64,000 bases of DNA from positions 1-64,000 of the forward strand of contig NZ_JAIOAB010000024.1 of NCBI RefSeq assembly GCF_019890635.1. Direction: 5' to 3'. Within the stretch, counting starts at the first letter, position 1. The number at the start of each line of letters is the position of its first letter. A program made the position numbers and the translations under genes. The notes under the pieces were generated by a model, which worked only from the letters and a program-made list of their open reading frames with translations, was not told the DNA's origin and made no database searches. This DNA is from Streptomyces sennicomposti. GTDB lineage: Bacteria > Actinomycetota > Actinomycetes > Streptomycetales > Streptomycetaceae. Below are positions 9,705 to 18,847 of the stretch, in pieces.

Positions 9705-11297
9705 TTACTTCGCCCGGCGGGCCACCGTGAAGTGGTCGATCTGCTCGCCGGTCTCGGCGATGCCGCGCACCGTCAGCGTGGCGTACCGGCCGCGCGCGGC
9801 GGGCTGGACGTCCACGCGCAGGAAGGAGTAGTCGAGGTAGCGCACGCGCGACCAGGTGACCGTCTCGTTCTTCTTGCCGTCCTTGGTGTTGACGAAGGAG
9901 GCGACCGACTCGACCTCGTGCTCGTGGCCCTCGTAGGAGTCGGGGGCGGTGAAGGCGTACAGGCTGCGGCCCGCCGCGCCGGCGGTGACGTAGACGACGC
10001 CCTCGGTCTCCGGGTAGGCGGTGGCGCCGATCGGGAGCTTCTTGGTGACCGCGCCGGCCTTGATGACGTCGGTGCGCTCGTACTGGTGGTTGTGGCCGTT
10101 GATGACCAGGTCCACGGAGTACTTCTCGAACAGCGGCACCCACTCCTGGCGCACGCCCCCCTCCGAGGCGTGCGCGGTGGAGGTGCAGTAGGCGCAGTGG
10201 TGGAAGAAGACGACGACGAAGTCGACGTCCCGGGAGGCGCGGAACTTCTTCAGCTGCGCCTCCAGCCACTTGGTCTGGGTGCCGCCGGAGATGCCGAGGT
10301 TGGCGGGGATCTCGAAGGAGATGTCGTTGGCGTCCAGCGAGATGACCGCGGTGTTGCCGTAGACGAAGGAGTAGACGCCCGGCAGGTTCTCGGCGTCGGG
10401 GCCGTTGTCGGGCAGGGTCCAGCGGGCGTCCTCGCCGCCGTAGCCGTTGGGCGAGTACCAGGCCTCCATGTCGTGGTTGCCGTAGGCGGGCATCCACGGG
10501 ATCTGCTTGGCGACCGACTCGGTCTGGGCGAGGAACTGGTCCCAGGTGCGCGAGTCGAAGCCGGTGTCGGCGGTCTTGCCGGCGCCGGACGGGTCGGCGT
10601 AGGCGATGTCGCCGGCGTGCAGGTGGAAGGCCGGGTTCTGGCCGAGCAGCAGGCTGTTGTTGGCCAGGCCGTGGTAGCCGACGCCCTCGTCGCCGAAGGC
10701 GGTGAAGGTGAACGGCGCCTTGTGGTCGGGGGCGGTGGTGAAGGTGCCGAGGGTGCCGGCCAGGTGCGCCTGGGCCGGGTCGAAGCCCTGGTGGCCGACG
10801 CCGTAGTAGTAGGTCCGGCCGGGGCGCAAGTGGGTGAGCTTGGCGTGCAGGTAGTACTGCGTGTGGTCGCCGCTCGCGCCGACGCCGGCCGGGGTGTAGA
10901 GGGTGCGGACCTCGGCCTCGATCTTGCGGGAGAGGTCCCAGGGGTGGGCGCCGATGCGGATGAACGGCTTCTTGACGGCGACCGGGACCTGCCAGGAGAC
11001 GGTGATCTCGGTGCGCGGGTCGTTGCCGTAGGCCAGGTGGCGGCCGAACGGGGCGACGTAGGCGCCGTCGACGTGCTGCGTCGAGGGGGCCGCGGAGGGG
11101 GTGGTGCGCTGGGCCGGGACGGCGGCCTGGGCGGCGGTGCCCGTCAGGAACGCGCCACCGGCGACGGCGCCGAGAGTGACCGCGCCGCCTCTCATCATCG
11201 TGCGCCGCGAGAACTTGGAGCGCAGGTACTCGTGCTGCTCGGCCATGCTCATGCGGTCGGCCAGCTGCTCGGGAACGCCCATGCGAGGAATGTCCAT
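9705..11297 (-). CDS. Tat-exported purple-acid-phosphatase-like metallophosphoesterase
   Basis: About 530 aa. The Tat signal is KFSRRTMMRGGAVTLGAVAGG, ending near TAAQA. A fibronectin-III-like domain (~80-190) precedes the calcineurin-like metallophosphoesterase: GDEG, HAGDIAYAD, GNHDMEAW, VVFFHHCAYC and INGHNHQYER are the metal-ligand blocks. Likely a secreted phosphatase or phosphodiesterase; the substrate is unknown. The chosen ATG 11297 puts ~30 residues before the twin-Arg motif; an ATG at 11354 is in frame but neither has a clear ribosome binding site. Confidence 0.82.
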   Translation of the reverse strand: MDIPRMGVPEQLADRMSMAEQHEYLRSKFSRRTMMRGGAVTLGAVAGGAFLTGTAAQAAVPAQRTTPSAAPSTQHVDGAYVAPFGRHLAYGNDPRTEITVSWQVPVAVKKPFIRIGAHPWDLSRKIEAEVRTLYTPAGVGASGDHTQYYLHAKLTHLRPGRTYYYGVGHQGFDPAQAHLAGTLGTFTTAPDHKAPFTFTAFGDEGVGYHGLANNSLLLGQNPAFHLHAGDIAYADPSGAGKTADTGFDSRTWDQFLAQTESVAKQIPWMPAYGNHDMEAWYSPNGYGGEDARWTLPDNGPDAENLPGVYSFVYGNTAVISLDANDISFEIPANLGISGGTQTKWLEAQLKKFRASRDVDFVVVFFHHCAYCTSTAHASEGGVRQEWVPLFEKYSVDLVINGHNHQYERTDVIKAGAVTKKLPIGATAYPETEGVVYVTAGAAGRSLYAFTAPDSYEGHEHEVESVASFVNTKDGKKNETVTWSRVRYLDYSFLRVDVQPAARGRYATLTVRGIAETGEQIDHFTVARRAK

Positions 11298-11447
11298 GGC
11301 GTCTGAAAATGGTGCACCCGCGCGACGGGACGCGGGCCGCCGAGTGGACAGCATGCGAACAGGAGTTCACAAGAACCCCAAGAGGCGCCTGCCCGAAATC
11401 GGGCAAGATTCTTGCGAAAGTATCGCCGGTACCCCAGGATCTACCGG

Positions 11448-11705
11448 GTGCACGACGAACTTGTAGATCATCTGACGCGTTCCACGCCGCTGAGCCGGGG
11501 CGAGGCGCTGCGGGTGATCCAGGACGTGCTCGCCTACTTCGACGAGACGACCGAGGAGTTCGTCCGTCGCCGCCACCGCGAACTCCAGGCGCAGGGCCTG
11601 GTGAACGCGGAGATCTTCGAACGGATCGGGACGGACCTGAAGTACCGCGCGGTCGCGCCGCCGGAGCTGTCCCTCCGCCAGCTGCGCCGCATCGTCTACG
11701 GCTGA
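11448..11705 (+). CDS. Conserved small protein of unknown function
   Basis: 85 aa from GTG 11448, preceded by AGGA eight bases upstream; an upstream TTG at 11412 is less likely. Charged, mostly helical, no signal or membrane segment: VHDELVDHLTRSTPLSRGEALRV at the start and LSLRQLRRIVYG at the end. The first half resembles small nucleoid-type helical proteins in composition, but no family is recognised. It ends 35 bp before glmS and may share its transcript. Confidence 0.6.
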   Translation: MHDELVDHLTRSTPLSRGEALRVIQDVLAYFDETTEEFVRRRHRELQAQGLVNAEIFERIGTDLKYRAVAPPELSLRQLRRIVYG

Positions 11706-11740
11706 GTCCCCCGCCCTCCAACCCTGAGGAATACGTCTTT

Positions 11741-13558
11741 ATGTGCGGAATCGTCGGATACATCGGCAAGCGTGACGTCGCGCCGCTGCTCCTGGAAGGC
11801 CTGCAGCGCCTGGAGTACCGCGGCTACGACTCCGCGGGCATCGTCGTCACCTCGCCGAAGGCGCCCGGTCTGAAGATGGTCAAGGCCAAGGGCCGGGTCC
11901 GCGACCTGGAGGCCAAGGTCCCGGCGCGCTTCAAGGGCACCACCGGCATCGCCCACACCCGCTGGGCCACGCACGGCGCCCCCTCCGACGTGAACGCCCA
12001 CCCGCACATGTCGGCCGACCAGAAGGTCGCCGTCGTGCACAACGGCATCATCGACAACGCCGCCGACCTGCGCCGCAAGCTGGAGGCGGACGGCGTCGAG
12101 TTCCTCTCCGAGACCGACACCGAGGTCCTGGTCCACCTCATCGCCCGCTCCGAGGCCGCGACGCTGGAGGAGAAGGTCCGCGCCGCGGTCCGCCTGGTCG
12201 AGGGCACCTACGGCATCGCCGTCATGCACGCCGACTTCGCCGACCGCATCGTCGTCGCCCGCAACGGCTCGCCGGTCGTCCTCGGCATCGGCGAGAAGGA
12301 GATGTTCGTCGCCTCCGACGTCGCCGCGCTGGTCGCCCACACCCGCCAGATAGTCACCCTCGACGACGGCGAGATGGCCACCCTCAAGGCCGACGACTTC
12401 CGCACGTACACCACCGAGGGCACCCGTACGACGGCCGAGCCGACCACCGTGGAGTGGGAGGCCGAGTCGTACGACATGGGCGGCCACGACACGTACATGC
12501 ACAAGGAGATCCACGAGCAGGCCGAGGCCGTGGACCGGGTGCTGCGCGGCCGGATCGACGACCGGTTCGCCACCGTGCACCTCGGCGGCATCAACCTCGA
12601 CGCCCGCGCGGCGCGCGCGGTGCGCCGGGTGAAGATCCTCGGCTGCGGCACCTCGTACCACGCCGGCATGATCGGCGCGCAGATGATCGAGGAGCTGGCC
12701 CGGATCCCCGCCGACGCCGAGCCGGCCTCCGAGTTCCGCTACCGCAACGCGGTCGTGGACCCCGACACCCTCTACATCGCGGTCTCCCAGTCCGGCGAGA
12801 CCTACGACGTGCTGGCCGCCGTGCAGGAACTCAAGCGCAAGGGCGCGCGGGTGCTCGGCGTCGTCAACGTCGTCGGCTCCGCGATCGCCCGCGAGGCGGA
12901 CGGCGGCATCTACGTGCACGCCGGCCCCGAGGTGTGCGTGGTGTCCACCAAGTGCTTCACCAACACCTGCGTCGCCTTCGCGCTGCTCGCCCTGCACCTC
13001 GGCCGCATCCGCGACCTGTCGGTGCGCGACGGCAAGCGGATCATCGAGGGCCTGCGCCGCCTGCCCGAGCAGATCACCGAGATCATGAAGCAGGAGGAGG
13101 AGATCAAGCGGCTGGCCGAGGGCTACGCGGACGCCCGCTCGATGCTCTTCATCGGCCGGGTGCGCGGCTACCCGGTGGCCCGCGAGGCCTCCCTGAAGCT
13201 CAAGGAGGTCTCCTACATCCACGCCGAGGCCTACCCGGCCTCCGAGCTGAAGCACGGCCCGCTGGCCCTGATCGAGCCCGCGCTGCCGACGGTCGCGATC
13301 GTGCCGGACGACGACCTGCTGGAGAAGAACCGCGCGGCCCTGGAGGAGATCAAGGCCCGCAGCGGCAAGATCCTCGCCGTCGCCCACCAGGTGCAGGAGA
13401 AGGCCGACCAGACGATCGTCGTCCCGAAGAACGAGGACGAGCTGGACCCGATCCTCATGGGCATCCCGCTCCAGCTCCTGTCGTACCACACGGCCCTGGC
13501 CCTGGGCCGCGACATCGACAAGCCGCGCAACCTGGCGAAGTCGGTGACGGTGGAGTAG
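11741..13558 (+). CDS. glmS: Glutamine-fructose-6-phosphate aminotransferase
   Basis: 605 aa, makes glucosamine-6-phosphate from fructose-6-phosphate and glutamine, the entry to peptidoglycan amino sugars. Catalytic Cys2 follows Met (MCGIVGYIG). The glutaminase domain (~1-230) has HTRWATHG and ETDTEVLVHL; two SIS domains follow (GCGTSYHAG, SQSGETYDV, VSYIHAEAYPASELKHGPLALI) and the C-terminus is DKPRNLAKSVTVE. TGAGGA lies ~10 bases before the ATG. It lies beside the chitin-degrading hexosaminidase, so recycled and newly made amino sugars meet here. No glmS ribozyme is seen in the short leader. Confidence 0.95.
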   Translation: MCGIVGYIGKRDVAPLLLEGLQRLEYRGYDSAGIVVTSPKAPGLKMVKAKGRVRDLEAKVPARFKGTTGIAHTRWATHGAPSDVNAHPHMSADQKVAVVHNGIIDNAADLRRKLEADGVEFLSETDTEVLVHLIARSEAATLEEKVRAAVRLVEGTYGIAVMHADFADRIVVARNGSPVVLGIGEKEMFVASDVAALVAHTRQIVTLDDGEMATLKADDFRTYTTEGTRTTAEPTTVEWEAESYDMGGHDTYMHKEIHEQAEAVDRVLRGRIDDRFATVHLGGINLDARAARAVRRVKILGCGTSYHAGMIGAQMIEELARIPADAEPASEFRYRNAVVDPDTLYIAVSQSGETYDVLAAVQELKRKGARVLGVVNVVGSAIAREADGGIYVHAGPEVCVVSTKCFTNTCVAFALLALHLGRIRDLSVRDGKRIIEGLRRLPEQITEIMKQEEEIKRLAEGYADARSMLFIGRVRGYPVAREASLKLKEVSYIHAEAYPASELKHGPLALIEPALPTVAIVPDDDLLEKNRAALEEIKARSGKILAVAHQVQEKADQTIVVPKNEDELDPILMGIPLQLLSYHTALALGRDIDKPRNLAKSVTVE

Positions 13559-13627
13559 GACTCCCCCGCGCGGGCGACGAACAGAGCCCACGGACAGAAC
13601 GGCCCCGCAGAGGCCGACGAAACAGAA

Positions 13628-13666
13628 CGGCCCCCCACGTGTCGCCACCGACCACGTGGGGGGCCG
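13628..13666. terminator. Terminator between glmS and the convergent membrane protein
   Basis: A perfect 14-bp stem, CGGCCCCCCACGTG with its complement, around an 11-base loop (13642-13652). Placed 70 bp after glmS and 42 bp before the end of the opposing gene. Confidence 0.8.
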
Positions 13667-13707
13667 CCCCGCATGCCGGGGAGCCGCCCACCCCCCGGCC
13701 CGCGCGG

Positions 13708-14274
13708 CTAGCCGGTGGCCGTCACCCCCCGGCGGGCAGCGCGACGCGAGAACGCCGTGGGCCAGTGCGCGAGCGCGGCGGTGGCCGCGTACCAGACCAC
13801 CGCTCCCGCGGCCACGGAGAACCAGCCGCCCACCTTGCCGAGCCCGTCGTTCCCGGCGAAGTCGGCGATGGCGAGCAGGACCAGCGAGACCAGGAACAGC
13901 CCGTACCCGGCCTGGGTGAGCTGATCGCCGGCCGCGAGGGTCAGTGTGAGGACCACCGCGGCGAACAGGACCAGGAACAGTCCCCCGGCGTTGGCGGAGG
14001 ACGGCCCGCCGGCCGAGAGCGCCCAGGTGAACCAGAGGGCGCCGAAGGCCGTGAAGGCCGTGCCGGAGGCGGTGTCGCGGTCGTGGAAGGCGAGCAGTCC
14101 TATGAGGAACAGGGCTGCTCCGCCTATGTAGTGAGCCACCGTCACGGCGTCGGCGGCGGTGACGGAGTGGACGACCCTCGTGTTCCCGAGGCCGAAGGCC
14201 AGCAGGGTGACGAAGAGGGCGAGTCGGCCGGCGATGGTGGTGGTCGCGCTTCCCGCAGAGACGTCGTTGGCCAC
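13708..14274 (-). CDS. GPR1/FUN34/YaaH-family membrane protein
   Basis: 188 aa with six predicted transmembrane helices. Seen: LALFVTLLAFGLGNTRVVHS at the start, AHYIGGAALFLIGLLAF, FTAFGALWFTWALS and an FLVLFAAVVLTLTLAAG block, the spacing expected of the acetate/succinate (SatP-like) channel family. Bacterial members carry small carboxylates; the substrate is not known here. Monocistronic and convergent with glmS. Confidence 0.8.
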   Translation of the reverse strand: MANDVSAGSATTTIAGRLALFVTLLAFGLGNTRVVHSVTAADAVTVAHYIGGAALFLIGLLAFHDRDTASGTAFTAFGALWFTWALSAGGPSSANAGGLFLVLFAAVVLTLTLAAGDQLTQAGYGLFLVSLVLLAIADFAGNDGLGKVGGWFSVAAGAVVWYAATAALAHWPTAFSRRAARRGVTATG

Positions 14275-14431
14275 GGCGGGCTCCCTTCATGCCTGTGTGC
14301 AGTTGTGCGGTGACCGGTATATGCCCTTCACAAAGGCACGAACACCTCTACGCGCGAGTAGGTTCGCACCTCGAAGTGCCCGGTCGCACAGGCGAGTTGG
14401 GGAGAGCCGAAGCCGCTCCCGCGAGCCACGG

Positions 14432-14524
14432 GGACGGCGTACGGAATGGCCGGGAAGGGCGGGTGACCGAGGACGGCGTACGGGTGGCCGTGGGCGGTCC
14501 GCGGATGGCCGGGGACGGTCTACG
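14432..14524. repeat. Three spaced copies of a 13-bp motif
   Basis: GGACGGCGTACGG at 14432 and 14471 and GGACGGTCTACGG at 14512, spaced 39 and 41 bp, each followed by a GGATGGCC- or GGGTGGCC-like segment. The last copy covers the stop codon of the universal stress protein, so the array probably grew out of that gene's 3' end. Confidence 0.5.
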
Positions 14525-15047
14525 GGATGACGACGACCGGCCGCTGCGCGCGCTTGGCGAGCCGCCCGGCCACCGAGCCGAAGATCCGGCCCACGAGCCC
14601 GTGGGTGGTGCCGACGACGATGGCGTCCGCCGCGTACTCCTTGCCGACCTCTTCCAGCTCGTGGCAGATGTCGCCGCCGCGCTCGACCAGGATCCACGGC
14701 ACCTCGGCGAGGTACTCCGCGCACGCCAGCTCCAGGCCGAGGACCTCGGTGCGGTGGTCGGGCACGTCCACGAAGACGGGTGGCTCGCAGCCGGCCCACA
14801 CCGTGGTGGGCAGCCGGTTGGCGACATGGACGATGATCAGACCGGAGCGGGTGCGGTGGGCCATCCCGATCGCGTAGGCGAGGGCGCGCTCGCTGGAGTC
14901 GGACCCGTCGAAACCGACGACGACGCCGTGCTTGAACGCCGGATCGCAGGGGTGGCGTGGCTCTTGCGCCGCCAGGGGATCGGCCGCCGTGGGGTCGGCG
15001 ACCGGCCGCTTGCGGTCCGCGGGTTCGAAGAATTCGTGACCGGCCAT
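14520..15047 (-). CDS. Universal stress protein (UspA fold)
   Basis: 175 aa from ATG 15047. A single Usp domain follows a ~40-residue charged leader: VVVGFDGSDSSERALAYAI is the first strand and nucleotide loop, and ADAIVVGTTHGLVGRIFGSVAGRL carries the ATP-binding G-2x-G-9x-G(S/T) pattern, so it is of the ATP-binding type. Role in stress survival by family only. Start choice is uncertain; an upstream ATG at 15137 would add 30 residues. Confidence 0.85.
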   Translation of the reverse strand: MAGHEFFEPADRKRPVADPTAADPLAAQEPRHPCDPAFKHGVVVGFDGSDSSERALAYAIGMAHRTRSGLIIVHVANRLPTTVWAGCEPPVFVDVPDHRTEVLGLELACAEYLAEVPWILVERGGDICHELEEVGKEYAADAIVVGTTHGLVGRIFGSVAGRLAKRAQRPVVVIP

Positions 15048-15558
15048 GGCTGTCTCGGCGATGTGATCCTTAGTCGGGGACGACAGTCTGCGGCGAAGCT
15101 GTGTCCGGGAATCGTCTTCCCGTCCCCATACCCCCAAGGGTACGGCGCCAAGCCTTTCTAGCCCAGATTCCGCGCACTCTCCGTGGCGGTTCGGCGCGGT
15201 TCACCGGAGCATGCACGACGCGCGCCCGTAACGCAATGGTTGCTGCCCCGTACAGGCGGTTTGCGCGCTATGAACGGGCCATGGCCGGAGCGTGGAGGTT
15301 CCGGTGGGGCCAGTGGGATTGAAGAGGGGCATGTGGGGGAAGGCGGGAGGCCCTGACAGGGCGGTACGTATCGGGGCGCGGGTCCGGTGCGGGACCGGCG
15401 CGCGGGCGGCGCGCGACGTGCGGAGGGCGCGCGGGAGGTCACGGAAAGGGGCGCGCGGGACGGTCGCGGAGAGGCCCGTCGGCTCCGGACAGTGACCGAC
15501 GGACCGAACCGGCGTTGAACCCGGCGAGCCGTCGCCGGGAGCAATCAGGGAGCGCGCC
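15048..15558. other. 511-bp divergent gap, no gene recognised
   Basis: Lies between the stress-protein gene (leftwards) and a small membrane-protein gene (rightwards), so it must hold both promoters. No convincing reading frame or operator was found. A purine-rich stretch with 'gcgcgggagg'-type motifs lies at 15420-15460. Confidence 0.5.
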
Positions 15559-15969
15559 GTGTCCGGACCCCGTACTGTCCCGGGTGCGACCGGTGTTCCC
15601 GGCGACCCGGGCGGCCGCCCCGCAGCTGGGACCCGCCCCGCGCCGCCGCCACCGCCGGGGACGGCCGACGGCGACGGCGGTCCGACCGACGGCGGCGTGA
15701 CCGAGGTGCTCCGCTGGGCGGCCTTCAGCTGCGCGCTCGTACCGGCGGTCCTGCTCTGGTACGGCACGCCGCCGGCCGACGCCGCCGGGACCGCGCTGGG
15801 GCTGGCGGCCGTGACCGGAGCCTGCCGCGTCCTGCTGCGCCAGTCGGAGCGCGGGGCGGCCCGGCTGCGCGCCGAGGAACGCGTACCGCACCGCGGCCGG
15901 CGGCGGCGGACCGGTACGGGGGCTCACCGGGGCCACCGGCACCCCGGCGGAACTACACCGGCTGACTGA
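15559..15969 (+). CDS. Small membrane protein of unknown function
   Basis: 136 aa from GTG 15559 with AGGGAG six bases upstream. A Gly/Pro/Ala-rich N-terminus (~45 aa) precedes two hydrophobic segments (ALVPAVLLWYG and GTALGLAAVTGACRVLL) and a basic tail rich in Arg/His. No family recognised. It directly precedes the adpA control region. Confidence 0.55.
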   Translation: MSGPRTVPGATGVPGDPGGRPAAGTRPAPPPPPGTADGDGGPTDGGVTEVLRWAAFSCALVPAVLLWYGTPPADAAGTALGLAAVTGACRVLLRQSERGAARLRAEERVPHRGRRRRTGTGAHRGHRHPGGTTPAD

Positions 15970-16348
15970 CCGGTTTCCGCGCCCCCGCCCGTATCTTTTC
16001 AGCCAACTTCTCTGAGTTGTGCTTTCCCTGGCCGAAGTACCCCCCAACCCCCGTTCGACCTGCACGGAAAGGGCCACAGGGGGTCTGCGCACCCTACGTG
16101 GATTGGCCACCGCGACGAGGCGCACTTCCCTGCGCGCCGCGCTAGTGCGACGCTTCGTGATCGAATGCTTCACGCCAAGTTGCCATGTCGACAATGTGCC
16201 GGGTGGTGAACTGGCCACTGGCGCACGGCTGGACACAGTAGATTCGATCTTGACTGTCTTTACGGCGGGGGACTCGTGCAGGACCGAGGGGAAACGTGCA
16301 GGAGCGACACAACCGAGGAGCCGCGACCACCGAGGGGGGCTTAGCAGT
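15970..16348. promoter_or_regulatory. adpA control region (379 bp)
   Basis: No coding sequence. On the minus strand at 16168-16177, TGGCGTGAAG matches the AdpA consensus TGGCSNGWWY at nine of ten bases; AdpA is known to repress its own gene in other species. A strong ribosome binding site, GAGGGGGG at 16332-16339, sits nine bases before the adpA ATG. Promoter positions cannot be set from sequence alone. Confidence 0.45.
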
Positions 16349-17593
16349 ATGAGCCACGACTCCACTGCCGCGCCGGATGCCGCGGCCCGGAAGCTTTCCG
16401 GGCGACGCCGCAAGGAGATCGTCGCGGTGCTGCTGTTCAGCGGCGGCCCCATCTTCGAGAGTTCCATACCGCTTTCGGTGTTCGGGATCGACCGCCAGGA
16501 CGCCGGAGTGCCGCGCTACCGCCTGCTGGTGGCGGCCGGCGAGGACGGCCCGCTGCGGACCACAGGGGGCCTGGAACTCACCGCGCCACACGGCCTGGAG
16601 GCGATCTCGCGGGCGGGCACGGTCGTCGTGCCGGCCTGGCGTTCGATCACCTCGCCGCCGCCCGCGGAGGCGCTCGACGCGCTGCGCCGGGCGCACGAAG
16701 AGGGGGCCCGCATCGTCGGCCTGTGCACCGGGGCGTTCGTCCTGGCCGCCGCAGGCCTGCTGGACGGCCGTCCCGCGACCACCCACTGGATGTACGCGCC
16801 GACGCTGGCCAAGCGCTACCCGTCGGTGCACGTCGATCCGCGGGAGCTGTTCGTCGACGACGGCGATGTGCTGACGTCGGCGGGCACCGCGGCCGGGATC
16901 GACCTGTGCCTGCACATCGTGCGCACGGACCACGGCAACGAGGCGGCCGGCGCGCTGGCCCGCCGGCTGGTGGTCCCGCCGCGCCGCAGCGGCGGGCAGG
17001 AGCGCTATCTCGACAGGTCTTTACCCGAGGAGATCGGCGCCGACCCGCTCGCCGAGGTCGTCGCCTGGGCGCTGGAGCACCTCCACGAGCAGTTCGACGT
17101 GGAGACGCTGGCGGCGCGCGCGTACATGAGCCGGCGGACGTTCGACCGCCGCTTCCGCTCGCTCACCGGCAGCGCCCCGCTGCAGTGGCTGATCACCCAG
17201 CGGGTGCTGCAGGCGCAGCGGCTGCTGGAGACGTCGGACTACTCGGTGGACGAGGTGGCGGGCCGCTGCGGCTTCCGCTCCCCCGTGGCGCTGCGCGGCC
17301 ACTTCCGGCGGCAGCTGGGGTCGTCCCCGGCCGCCTACCGGGCCGCGTACCGGGCGCGCCGCCCGCAGGGCGAGCGGCCGGGCGAGGGCGAGGAGCCGCT
17401 GGGGCCGGGCGGGCCGGGCCCGAACGGCCAGGGCCTCGCCGGACCGGCTCCGGCCGGACCGGTGGGCATGCCGCAGCCCGCGGGTCCGGTGCCGTCGTCG
17501 CTGCACTCCGACGGCCCGGTGCCGCACCAGGCCCGGCGGACGCCGGCGGGGGCCCTGTCGGCGAGCCTGCCGGGGCAGCGGTCCGGCAGCTGA
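16349..17593 (+). CDS. adpA: AdpA, central developmental regulator (AraC/XylS family)
   Basis: 414 aa, slightly longer than the ~400 of other AdpA proteins. The N-terminal DJ-1/PfpI-like dimerisation domain (~25-200) has GLCTGAFVLAAAGLLDGRPATTHW; the C-terminal AraC domain (~230-330) has two helix-turn-helices (FDVETLAARAYMSRRTFDRRF, then VDEVAGRCGFRSPVALRGHFRRQLG). A Gly/Pro-rich tail follows. Leu codon TTA at 17021-17023, between the two domains, makes translation depend on the bldA tRNA, as in other adpA genes. ornA lies directly downstream, the conserved pairing. Controls aerial growth and secondary metabolism. Confidence 0.95.
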   Translation: MSHDSTAAPDAAARKLSGRRRKEIVAVLLFSGGPIFESSIPLSVFGIDRQDAGVPRYRLLVAAGEDGPLRTTGGLELTAPHGLEAISRAGTVVVPAWRSITSPPPAEALDALRRAHEEGARIVGLCTGAFVLAAAGLLDGRPATTHWMYAPTLAKRYPSVHVDPRELFVDDGDVLTSAGTAAGIDLCLHIVRTDHGNEAAGALARRLVVPPRRSGGQERYLDRSLPEEIGADPLAEVVAWALEHLHEQFDVETLAARAYMSRRTFDRRFRSLTGSAPLQWLITQRVLQAQRLLETSDYSVDEVAGRCGFRSPVALRGHFRRQLGSSPAAYRAAYRARRPQGERPGEGEEPLGPGGPGPNGQGLAGPAPAGPVGMPQPAGPVPSSLHSDGPVPHQARRTPAGALSASLPGQRSGS

Positions 17594-17720
17594 GCGAGGA
17601 GCGGGCGGGCGTCCTGGGGGCGCCCGCCCGTTCGCGTCCCGTGCCTCTTCCCGCGCCGTGTGCCGTCGCGGCGGTGCACGGCGGGTCCGGCCGGGGGCCG
17701 CTCGCCGTAAGGTTGCACAC

Positions 17721-18329
17721 ATGAACGATCGCATGGTGTGGATCGACTGCGAGATGACCGGCCTCTCGCTGTCCGACGACGCTCTCATCGAGGTGGCCGC
17801 CCTCGTCACCGACTCCGAGCTGAACGTGCTCGGCGAGGGAGTCGACATCGTCATCCGCCCGCCGGACGCCGCGCTGGAGACGATGCCGGAGGTGGTGCGC
17901 CAGATGCACACCGCGTCCGGCCTGCTCGCCGAGCTGCCCGGCGGCACGACCCTGAAGGACGCCGAGGAGCAGGTGCTCGCCTACGTCCGCGAGCATGTGA
18001 AGGAGCCCGGCAAGGCGCCCCTGTGCGGGAACTCGGTCGGCACCGACCGCGGCTTCCTGCTGCGCGACATGCCGGTCCTGGAGGGCTACCTCCACTACCG
18101 CATCGTCGACGTCTCCTCGATCAAGGAGCTGGCCCGGCGCTGGTACCCGAGGGCGTACTTCAACAGCCCGGAGAAGAACGGCAACCACCGGGCGCTCGCC
18201 GACATCCGCGAGTCCATCGCGGAGCTGCGGTACTACCGCGAGGCGGTCTTCGTCCCGCCGCCGGGCCCGGACTCCGACACCGCGAAGGCGATCGCCGCGA
18301 AGCACGTCCTGCCTGCTCAGCAGGGCTGA
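17721..18329 (+). CDS. ornA: Oligoribonuclease
   Basis: 202-aa DEDDh 3'-5' exonuclease that degrades 2-5-nt RNA and pGpG, the last step of c-di-GMP breakdown. Seen: WIDCEMTGL (first Asp-Glu), DVSSIKELARRWYP (middle Asp) and NHRALADIRESI (His-Asp). The start ATGAACGATCGC at 17721 gives the standard length. Needed for normal aerial mycelium in S. griseus and S. coelicolor. Functionally linked to CdgA further along the window, whose EAL domain could produce pGpG. Confidence 0.95.
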   Translation: MNDRMVWIDCEMTGLSLSDDALIEVAALVTDSELNVLGEGVDIVIRPPDAALETMPEVVRQMHTASGLLAELPGGTTLKDAEEQVLAYVREHVKEPGKAPLCGNSVGTDRGFLLRDMPVLEGYLHYRIVDVSSIKELARRWYPRAYFNSPEKNGNHRALADIRESIAELRYYREAVFVPPPGPDSDTAKAIAAKHVLPAQQG

Positions 18330-18442
18330 ACGGGTCCCCGCGGAGGGGCGCCGCGAAAGTCGTGCGCGAGCACCCCTTCGGACCCTGTACACTTTTTCTC
18401 GGCCGGTCGGGGAAACGACCAAGTGAACCGCTTCCGGTCATG

Positions 18443-18515
18443 GTGGGTGTAGCTCAGCTGGTAGAGCACCTGGTTGTGGTCCAGGATGCCGCGGGTTCGA
18501 GTCCCGTCACTCACC
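18443..18515 (+). tRNA. tRNA-His (GTG)
   Basis: The seven-base acceptor GTGGGTG pairs with CACTCAC; the discriminator is C73. A G at 18442 can supply the G-1 needed by His-tRNA synthetase. The D-arm starts TAGCTCAG; anticodon GTG at 18476-18478 sits in loop TTGTGGT; the T-arm is GGGTTCGAGTCCC. CCA is not encoded. Confidence 0.97.
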
Positions 18516-18520
18516 CTGGT

Positions 18521-18558
18521 AAGAAGGGCCGCTCCGTGAGAACGGAGCGGCCCTTCTT
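18521..18558 (+). terminator. tRNA-His terminator
   Basis: A perfect 17-bp stem (AAGAAGGGCCGCTCCGT) with a GAGA tetraloop, five bases after the tRNA. Followed by 'cgtgtccc', so it relies on stem strength. Confidence 0.9.
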
Positions 18559-18602
18559 CGTGTCCCCCGCCGCGTCCAGGGCCGGGCCACGGCCTCTACT
18601 CC

Positions 18603-18847
18603 TCGTACGATCACGATGTCGGTGGCGGCGAGCGTCGCCCGCCGCAGCAGCGTCTCGTCCTCCGCTTCCGCGCGTGGCGGCTTCCCGGTGTGCCGCTCGT
18701 CCGTGAAGTCCGGCAGGCGCAGCCGCGTCAGGTCCAGCCGGCGCTGCCCGTGCCGCCGGGCAGTTGCTCCGCCGCCGTACGGGCGAGCAGTTCCGAGTTG
18801 CCGTCCGCACGGGCGCCCGCGAGGAGGAAGAGGAACGATCGGGTCAT
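18603..18847 (-). pseudogene. Broken NAD(P)H-dependent FMN reductase (flavodoxin fold)
   Basis: From ATG 18847 the frame reads MTRSFLFLLAGARADGNSEL and continues to EQLPGG, the start of a flavodoxin-like reductase with its phosphate-binding loop. It then runs into a stop (GTGSAGWT). One frame over, the homologous sequence resumes (QRRLDLTRLRLPDFTDERH, then LLRRATLAATDIVIV) and stops resembling the family near 18603. The functional form continues with a flavin-contact segment and ~100 more residues, which are missing. So there is a frameshift near 18765 and a 3' deletion. Identification rests on remembered family features. Confidence 0.65.
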
